From the NCBI RefSeq assembly GCF_020439865.1, contig NZ_JAGRPF010000202.1:1-32059 (forward strand): a stretch of DNA of 32,059 nucleotides, in the 5' to 3' direction. This stretch comes from Prosthecobacter sp. GTDB lineage: Bacteria > Verrucomicrobiota > Verrucomicrobiia > Verrucomicrobiales > Verrucomicrobiaceae. This document shows positions 26,801 to 32,059 of this stretch, in pieces; within the stretch, counting starts at the first letter, position 1, and each line of letters begins with the position of its first letter. Under the pieces are notes generated by a model. It saw only the letters and a program-made list of their open reading frames with translations, was not told the DNA's origin and made no database searches. The position numbers and the translations under genes were made by a program.

Positions 26801-29228
26801 GGTCTCCGTTCTGTCGCTACCGGAGGTGCGCAGCCGTGTGGCAAACTACCAGAAGACCCGGCACGACCAGCTCGCTGATCTGGCAGGCAAGTATCGCAAC
26901 GCACTGACTGCCGCGAGAGATGAGGCAAAGAAATCCGGTGTGCAGGCCGATGTGACCGAACTCGATGCCGCCATCGCCCGCGCCAATGCACTGGCCGATG
27001 AGATCGAGAAGAACCTCGCAGCCACCTCTGTCAAGCCGCTCACTGTGCTGCCGCCGCTGGGATCTCATGTCCCGCAGCGTCTCAAGGATCTCCGCGCCAT
27101 CTTTGACCGAGAGTTGGTGAAGATCGAGAGTACACTCGTCTCCGCCCTCGATCAGTCGCTCCTGGTGGCGCAAACGGATTTGGTCAAGGCTTCGGAACTT
27201 GACTCCGCCAAAGCTTTGGAGACGACGCGAAAAGAAATTGTGGCGGCATTTCCGAAGCCAGTCCCGACGACCTTGGTGGAAACGAAGCCTCCGGCATCAG
27301 GCACCCCAACGGCCACCTCCGCAGTGCCTGCCGTTGCTCCCACCTCTGTGCCTCAAAGCAGTCCGTCCAAAGCGGTGACAGGTCGCCTCAGAACTTGGTG
27401 GCAGACGCCGCCCAAGGGTGATGGCCCACTTGGATCATTGACGGAGTGGAAGCACGCGGACGTGCCAAAGCAGGCATATCCCGGCAAGGTGGGGGATTTG
27501 ACCGATTTTGTCGCGGTTCACGCGGCAGACAGAGGCATCGTCGGAATCCGATCCAACGGCGAGGCAGTGCAGGTCATTTCGGTTTACAGCAAGGATGGAG
27601 AACCACCTGATTACCGAGCCACAACCTACGCTGCGGCATCAGGTGCCCGGTTCGTCCGATTCGACCGGTCGGGTGACGAGGAGATCTTGATTGATGACAA
27701 GGGTGGGTGCCGCATTCTGAACAGAACGGCTGCGACTCAAGCGCCGGGAATCCTCACGGGTGTCGTCGACGCGACCAGTGATCGTGGGGTGAGTCATGCG
27801 CTTCTGGCCAACCATTCCCTTCTGTGGTGGGGACGCGAATACGGCACCGACCCGCTCAACACCCGCTGGCCTGCGCCACCTGTAAGCGCGAGGAAGGATA
27901 TCATCGCGATCTCCCAGAGCGCGGACCTTGCAGCCGTCTTGAAGCAGGACGGCGAGCCCGTGGCCTGGAACAAGAGCGGCGGACTGAGCATCAGTTCCAA
28001 AGCCAAGGGATGCACGGATGTTGCCGCTTGTGGAAGAACCGTTTACGCCCTCACTGGCTCGGGAGACGTGATCGTGGCCTACTCGTCCCAAAGTTCGCGA
28101 AAAGGGCGTGTGGTGCTCCAGAATGTTGCATGGATCAAACCGGGTGGTGCGGCGTTGTTGGCCGGACTTCGGAGTGGACTGATCGTGACGGATCCAGAGA
28201 CAGAGAAGGCGGAACCATCTTTGAAAGCGATACTTCAGGTTGTCGGCAGCCCACCCCCAGAGGCCATCGATTTGCACGCCAACACCGTGGAGATGATCAA
28301 ACAGCAGATTTCGGCGACTGGCAGAATTGATTTGCAGCTCGCTTGGATTGAGCCTGTCGCCCCTGTCGTGTCTCCTCCGACCTCCACAGCCCCGGCATCA
28401 GGTGCCTCGGCACAGGTGCCCGTCTCCACCTCCCAAACCACAGCCGTAACGCCCAACCCGTCCTCGACTCCTACAACAGTCGGCCCAGCCGAAGCCACAA
28501 AGGACTCACCCTTCATCAACTCCCTCGGAATGAAGTTCGTGCCAGTGCCGGAAACGAAGGTGCTGATGTGCATTCATGAGACGCGAAGACAGGACTACGA
28601 GGTGTATGCCGCCGCGAATCCTGGCGTGAATGCGGAATGGAAGGCGCCCGCTTATAAACACAAGCCGCTTAGCACGGCGGGTGATCATCCTGTTGTCATG
28701 GTGGATCGCGCCGACGTGTTGGCTTTCTGTGAATGGCTGACTGCCCGCGAGGGCGTGCGCTACCGTCTGCCGACCGATCGTGAGTGGAGCTGGGCTGCAG
28801 GCTTGGGTGGCAAGGAGTCCTCCAATGGCACCCCCTACAGCCTGAGCATGGAAAACAGAGGCCTGCGCTACTGGGGGGAGGAATGGCCTCCCACAAAGAG
28901 TAACCTGGGCAACTACTCCGACAAATCCTACAAGGAGATGTTTGCCAATGCCAACGCCGTCGGCGGCGGTTACGCGGACGGTCATGCCCTGACCTCCCCG
29001 GTGATGAGTTTTCCCCCGAACCGGCTCGGAATCTACGATCTCGACGGCAATGTCATGGAACGCTGCCAGGACTTTTTTAACGATCCGGCGGGTGAAAAAG
29101 ATCTGGCGCGCGGCAGCTACTGGGCGGCTTGGAATCCAGGGCAGTTGCTCATTTCCCACCGCGAGACCCGCGGACTCGTGAAGCGCACCACCCACTGCGG
29201 CTTTCGTGTCGTCATCGAACTGCCGTGA
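23808..29228 (+). CDS. K6: giant transmembrane Ser/Thr kinase with RCC1-like and two SUMF1-like ectodomains
   Basis: 1,806 residues from the ATG at 23808; a GTG at 23802 would add two. The ATG is preferred because MSDESHPP aligns with the start of K3. Lineage B kinase domain about 36-300: GRGGMG (43-48), Lys65, Asp161 of HRD, Asp179 of DFG and MAPE. Membrane helix about 352-374. The ectodomain has an RCC1-like region (401-703), SUMF1-like domain 1 (728-968), the helical module (1002-1152, LPEVRSRVANYQKTRH), a second RCC1-like region (1189-1521, matching region 3 of K3) and SUMF1-like domain 2 (1567-1806, ending GFRVVIEL). Both SUMF1-like domains lack the catalytic cysteines (RGSSWEWEEAK, RGSYWAAWNPG). 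The order is that of K3 with its second propeller replaced by one SUMF1-like domain and another added at the end. Confidence 0.91.
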   Translation: MSDESHPPSSQGSGSGRPAAWEPPSPEELQKLLPKYEIASLLGRGGMGAVYKGVQRSLERAVAIKILSAELDEREQGFAERFKNEARSMAKLNHPGIVGVHDFGQTAGGLLYIAMEFVAGTDVARMIAKQGRLPPDHAMAITAHVCDALAYAHGKGIIHRDIKPANIMVSYDGVVKVADFGLAKMTHSQNTGLTQSGMAMGTLHYMAPEALMLGTAVDHRADIYAVGVMLYQMLTGKLPQGMFDPPSKQIPGIDTRYDAIIAKAIRDDRELRYQSAGEMRADLDVILTRPVVHVDEGLDEAPPALPTGERPQRSTTVNDLAGRAGQVEESPPMHDVPEQPATSQQQPKPGKVPWLGLAAAVGILGTVLAFFFAGRGTKQSQTLVPPPAPAPVIAAARSPATRWPQDEHFRREGRFRIWSSLPNDPVVDLTKLRGVEGAAQVLLHATGWVVRLEDGSVLTSGGERFAGIRRVCHGWGSEFGLIDNSGKLRVMAGRKVPEDGPAIKDAFVSTPVTAVLREDGSLGVWGSGFDGKKSGTNTEWKEKPSVPAGRKAQALSASDLSLALLLDDGSLRVWERDLGQVTLPQAFNKTQFSFAHVNRSRIFAVDAKGVPYSWGFKDEGKGPNKPAFMKDAASLLAAIGGVAAIDKKGQVSVDRPFFDKARGVEWMLRHVGQAKPGLVTMYLSVSMPTVARLFWYDDRPLDAPMEKLLTDDPLPNTVVSTALATKERPFANTLGMKFVPVPIIGGPTHGKLVLCSVWETRCRDYAAFIREHPGRIWADPVGMNNVGDHCPALMVSWNDARDFCVWLTKKERELGVIGPKDQYRLPSDHEWSCAAGIGELEDASLGPKQKDGHIKIYEWGTQWPPPNDAANLRGEETAPWRNQKSIPGFRDRFSGLSPADSFPANRLGIRDLGGNVAEWCVDRDGANAVMRGSSWEWEEAKHTLSERNWAPVDKNTIYMGFRCVLEVPDGKAAPVPAPLVSKPTPSIAPTPLAPAKAEVSVLSLPEVRSRVANYQKTRHDQLADLAGKYRNALTAARDEAKKSGVQADVTELDAAIARANALADEIEKNLAATSVKPLTVLPPLGSHVPQRLKDLRAIFDRELVKIESTLVSALDQSLLVAQTDLVKASELDSAKALETTRKEIVAAFPKPVPTTLVETKPPASGTPTATSAVPAVAPTSVPQSSPSKAVTGRLRTWWQTPPKGDGPLGSLTEWKHADVPKQAYPGKVGDLTDFVAVHAADRGIVGIRSNGEAVQVISVYSKDGEPPDYRATTYAAASGARFVRFDRSGDEEILIDDKGGCRILNRTAATQAPGILTGVVDATSDRGVSHALLANHSLLWWGREYGTDPLNTRWPAPPVSARKDIIAISQSADLAAVLKQDGEPVAWNKSGGLSISSKAKGCTDVAACGRTVYALTGSGDVIVAYSSQSSRKGRVVLQNVAWIKPGGAALLAGLRSGLIVTDPETEKAEPSLKAILQVVGSPPPEAIDLHANTVEMIKQQISATGRIDLQLAWIEPVAPVVSPPTSTAPASGASAQVPVSTSQTTAVTPNPSSTPTTVGPAEATKDSPFINSLGMKFVPVPETKVLMCIHETRRQDYEVYAAANPGVNAEWKAPAYKHKPLSTAGDHPVVMVDRADVLAFCEWLTAREGVRYRLPTDREWSWAAGLGGKESSNGTPYSLSMENRGLRYWGEEWPPTKSNLGNYSDKSYKEMFANANAVGGGYADGHALTSPVMSFPPNRLGIYDLDGNVMERCQDFFNDPAGEKDLARGSYWAAWNPGQLLISHRETRGLVKRTTHCGFRVVIELP

Positions 29229-29266
29229 CGCCTCGAACAAACCTCACGCGAAGTTTTTTCCACTTT

Positions 29267-29296
29267 CCCTGTAACCGCCCCGCCTGCTTTCATTAG
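29267..29296 (+). promoter_or_regulatory. K7 promoter, shared lineage A box
   Basis: CCCTGTAACC (29267-29276), a 14-base spacer and CATTAG (29291-29296), preceded by TTTTTTCCACTTT. The ATG follows after 16 bases. It lies in the 84-bp gap after K6. Confidence 0.7.
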
Positions 29297-29312
29297 TCTC
29301 TGGTAGAACCTC

Positions 29313-32059
29313 ATGAGCACGGACCCTTCTACCCCGGAAAACGACCCGAATCTCAGTGCGCTGGGCCGCGAGCTGCTCGGCACGAATGAAGGCAGCAAGC
29401 CCTCCGGCCCGTGGGTGCCTCCCACCGCCGAAGAACTGCACAAGCTGCTGCCGGAATACGAGATCGTGAAGATGCTCGGCCGTGGCGGCATGGGCGCGGT
29501 GTACATGGGCAAGCAGATTTCATTGGATCGCCCGGTGGCGATCAAGATCCTCTCCAACGCCCTTGAGGAGGCGGATGCCAGCTTCGCGGAACGCTTCAAG
29601 AATGAGGCCAAGGCGATGGGCAAACTCAGCCATCCCGGTATCGTCGCCGTTCATGACTTCGGCGAGACGGAAGGCGGGCTGCTCTACATCGTCATGGAGT
29701 ACGTCGAGGGCACCGACGTCGCGAAGATGATCGCCAAGAGCGGCCGCCTGCACACCGAGCACGCCATGGCGATCACGGCGCATGTGTGCGATGCGCTGGG
29801 CTACGCGCACGAGCGAGGCATCATCCACCGCGACATCAAACCGGCGAACATCATGGTCGGCTACGACGGCGTGGTGAAAGTGGCGGACTTCGGCCTGGCG
29901 AAGATGACGCACAGCCAGAACACCGGCCTGACGCAGAGCGGCATGGCGATGGGCACGCTGCACTACATGGCCCCGGAGGCCTTGATGCTCGGCAGCGCGG
30001 TGGATCATCGCGCGGACATCTACGCGGTGGGCGTGATGCTCTACCAGATGCTCACCGGGAAGATCCCGCAGGGCATGTTCAAGCTCCCGTCGTTGCAAAT
30101 CCCAGGTCTCGACCCGCGCTACGACGGCATCATCGCCAAGGCGATCATGGAGGACCGCGAGGCGCGTTATCAAACCGTCCGCGAACTGCGTGGAGACCTC
30201 GACGCCATCCTCACCCAGCCGGTGATCAAGGTGGAGGAAAGCGCTGAAGCAGCCCCCGCCGTGCTGCCGACCCAAGCCCGGCCACAGCGGCCTGGTGCAC
30301 GACAATCGCAGCGCCCACCGCAGTCTTCCGCTCCTCCACCACCGAAAGCCAGATCCTCCGGCGCATGGCTGGTCCCAGCGGTGCTGGCCGTCCTGGCGCT
30401 CGGTGGCGGGTGGTGGTGGCTCGACAGAGAAGGGCCCTCCAGCAACAACCTGCCACCGGTTCCCGAACCTGTGGGCGTGGCTGAGGCCGAGCCTACGGCA
30501 AATTCGCCCGCCAAGACGACTTCCGCAATGCCGGTTGCATCAGCGCCGGCTCCCGCAGTCATGGAAACAACGAAAGAAACAGCCACGGATAGCACCCCTG
30601 CCTTTTTTGATGGCAAAACGCTTTCCGGCTGGACCACGCATGGCACAGCAGTTTGGCGGGTGGAGCAGGGGGGCATCACCTCAGACAGCGGCAGCGGCAT
30701 GGGCACGATCTCACGGTCACTGAGTTCACCCTGGTTTGATCTCACCGGGGATGTCTATGCCTCCGCCGACGGCAATGGCGGCATCCATTTCCAGATCACC
30801 GACCTCGTGACCTTCAAAGACGGCCTTGAAGTGCAAATCTGCGGTTCCAAAGCACGAGGCCGCGCAGTAGGTGCAGGCGGCCTCTTCGCCCCCAAGCTCG
30901 GAAAGGCCGGCCAACGGAACGGAAAACAGGCATTGTTGCCAGACGCGCAGTTCACCCCCTTCCGCCTCGTTGTAGAGGAGGGCAGCATCCGCTTCTGGCT
31001 TGCGGGTGAGCAGGTCTTCGAGGCCAAACACACCCTCCGCCCCGAAATCCGCACCTTGGCCTTCAGCCGCCTCGGCCCCGAAGGCAAGGTCGCCTACCGC
31101 AATCTGCGGCTGACGTTGCCGGGAGAAAAAGCCACCAAGCCACCCACCACAGACAACACAGGCAAGTCGTCGCGTATCGACGGTCTCGTCGCCAATGGCG
31201 AGTGGCAGGATGTGTTGAAGATCATTGGCGGGAAGTCTGCCATCAACGTTGGCACCTGGAGCTATGACAACCATGTTTTGAAGTGCACAAAATCATCTTG
31301 GAATGCATCCATTTCGGTTCCTAGCGAGGCGCTGGCCAGCTATTCGGCACGATTGCGTTTTGCATCCTCGGACTTCAGGAACTTGACCGTCATTCTTCCG
31401 ATTCCGAAAGGGCGGATGACCTTTGCTGTCGATGTTTTCAGAAACAGGGTGGGCTGGCTCACGCAGCCCGGGCCTTCAGCCGAAAGCTGGCCGTTGAAGC
31501 AGAAAGTGGCGGATGGCAAGGAACATGAATTGCTCGTGGAGGTGAGTCCCGGACGATTGCTCGCCAAGATCGACGGAACGCTGGCCTACGATCAGGCCAA
31601 CCCCGATTGGGATGCCATCAAACCGCTGGTGGGCTATCCGCCGGGGTCAACGGTGGCGCTGGGTGTCGGTGCACACCAGGCTGTTGTGGAGTTCAGGTCC
31701 TTCGAGATTCTCATCCCGCTCGCTGCTGTTGGGAAGAACACTCCTGCGCCTGACCCCCAGCTTTCTCCTAACCTTCAACTGCGCCCCGAAGTCGCCACCC
31801 GCGTCGCCAACTACCAAAAAGCACGCCACGCTCAGCTCACTGATCTCACTGCAAAATACCGCGCCGCCTTAAGCTCGGAGAAGGACGCAGCCATCAAGAG
31901 TGGTGTGCTCGCCGATGCAACTGCCGCGAATGGCGCTCTCGCCGCTGCGGACGCTTTCTCCAAAGTCGTCGAGGCCAGCCTCACCTCGTCCGATGTGGCG
32001 CCGCTGCCAGCGCTAGCCGCCGTGGCTGATCCCGCACCGCAACGCCTCAAGGAACTGCG
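29313..32059 (+). CDS. K7: transmembrane Ser/Thr kinase, C-terminus beyond the window (partial)
   Basis: Open for 915 codons to the window edge with no stop. Kinase domain about 49-315 with GRGGMG (56-61), Lys78, Asp174 of HRD, Asp192 of DFG and MAPE. Membrane helix about 348-371 (AWLVPAVLAVLALGGGWWWL). Then follow a DUF1080-like sandwich (about 429-603, FFDGKTLSGWTTHG, GGIHFQI), DGLVANGEWQDVL plus a LamG-like module (621-802) and the beginning of the shared helical module (from about 823, LRPEVATRVANYQKARHAQL). By comparison with K2 and K4 a SUMF1-like or other domain may follow outside the window. The start is fixed by the lineage A leader. It combines the DUF1080 of K1 with the modules of K2 and K4. 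Confidence 0.9.
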   Translation, partial: MSTDPSTPENDPNLSALGRELLGTNEGSKPSGPWVPPTAEELHKLLPEYEIVKMLGRGGMGAVYMGKQISLDRPVAIKILSNALEEADASFAERFKNEAKAMGKLSHPGIVAVHDFGETEGGLLYIVMEYVEGTDVAKMIAKSGRLHTEHAMAITAHVCDALGYAHERGIIHRDIKPANIMVGYDGVVKVADFGLAKMTHSQNTGLTQSGMAMGTLHYMAPEALMLGSAVDHRADIYAVGVMLYQMLTGKIPQGMFKLPSLQIPGLDPRYDGIIAKAIMEDREARYQTVRELRGDLDAILTQPVIKVEESAEAAPAVLPTQARPQRPGARQSQRPPQSSAPPPPKARSSGAWLVPAVLAVLALGGGWWWLDREGPSSNNLPPVPEPVGVAEAEPTANSPAKTTSAMPVASAPAPAVMETTKETATDSTPAFFDGKTLSGWTTHGTAVWRVEQGGITSDSGSGMGTISRSLSSPWFDLTGDVYASADGNGGIHFQITDLVTFKDGLEVQICGSKARGRAVGAGGLFAPKLGKAGQRNGKQALLPDAQFTPFRLVVEEGSIRFWLAGEQVFEAKHTLRPEIRTLAFSRLGPEGKVAYRNLRLTLPGEKATKPPTTDNTGKSSRIDGLVANGEWQDVLKIIGGKSAINVGTWSYDNHVLKCTKSSWNASISVPSEALASYSARLRFASSDFRNLTVILPIPKGRMTFAVDVFRNRVGWLTQPGPSAESWPLKQKVADGKEHELLVEVSPGRLLAKIDGTLAYDQANPDWDAIKPLVGYPPGSTVALGVGAHQAVVEFRSFEILIPLAAVGKNTPAPDPQLSPNLQLRPEVATRVANYQKARHAQLTDLTAKYRAALSSEKDAAIKSGVLADATAANGALAAADAFSKVVEASLTSSDVAPLPALAAVADPAPQRLKEL

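Overview
The window looks like chromosomal DNA of a Gram-negative member of the Verrucomicrobia (Planctomycetes-Verrucomicrobia-Chlamydiae group). The basis is high GC, proteins up to about 1,800 residues, Ser/Thr kinases of the 'GPWVPPTAEEL / LGRGGMGAVY' type, DUF1080, SUMF1-like and RCC1-like ectodomains, and an ECF sigma factor of the 'FPTTRWS' type. This placement comes from family knowledge; no marker gene is present.

Layout. Positions 1-1500 are an ordinary border: the 3' end of a metallophosphoesterase gene, a DUF3293 gene, a small unknown gene, a hairpin and a frameshifted gene remnant. From 1515 on the window is a signalling island. The minus strand carries an ECF sigma factor (2777-3538) followed by a double-FHA protein (1515-2732). 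Divergent from them begins a row of seven paralogous Ser/Thr kinases, all on the plus strand, called K1 to K7 here: K1 3713-7237, K2 9022-13170, K3 13261-17946, K4 18064-21579, K5 21629-23659, K6 23808-29228 and K7 29313 to beyond the window end. One minus-strand gene (7310-8827), a signal peptide-VWA-TM-FHA protein, sits between K1 and K2.

All seven kinases have an intact catalytic domain at the N-terminus, a proline-rich linker, one transmembrane helix near residue 350-375 and a large, different C-terminal part predicted to lie in the periplasm. Those C-terminal parts are assembled from a small shared set of modules: DUF1080/LamG-like sandwiches, SUMF1-like (C-type-lectin-fold) domains without catalytic cysteines, RCC1-like propellers, a roughly 140-residue helical module and a 'DGLxAxGxWQDVL' module. 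The kinases fall into two lineages. Lineage A (K1, K2, K4, K5, K7) starts with PENDxNLSALGRELL, and four of its five members share an almost identical upstream box, CCCTGTAACC - 14 nt - CATTAG, 16-17 nt before the ATG. Lineage B (K3, K6) starts with ESHP, carries RCC1-like ectodomains and shares a different 44-nt upstream element.

Working model (inference): the kinases are surface or periplasmic sensors built on one cytoplasmic output domain. FHA proteins read their phosphorylations, and the neighbouring ECF sigma factor is a candidate for switching on the lineage A promoters. The array appears to have grown by tandem duplication with shuffling of ectodomain modules.
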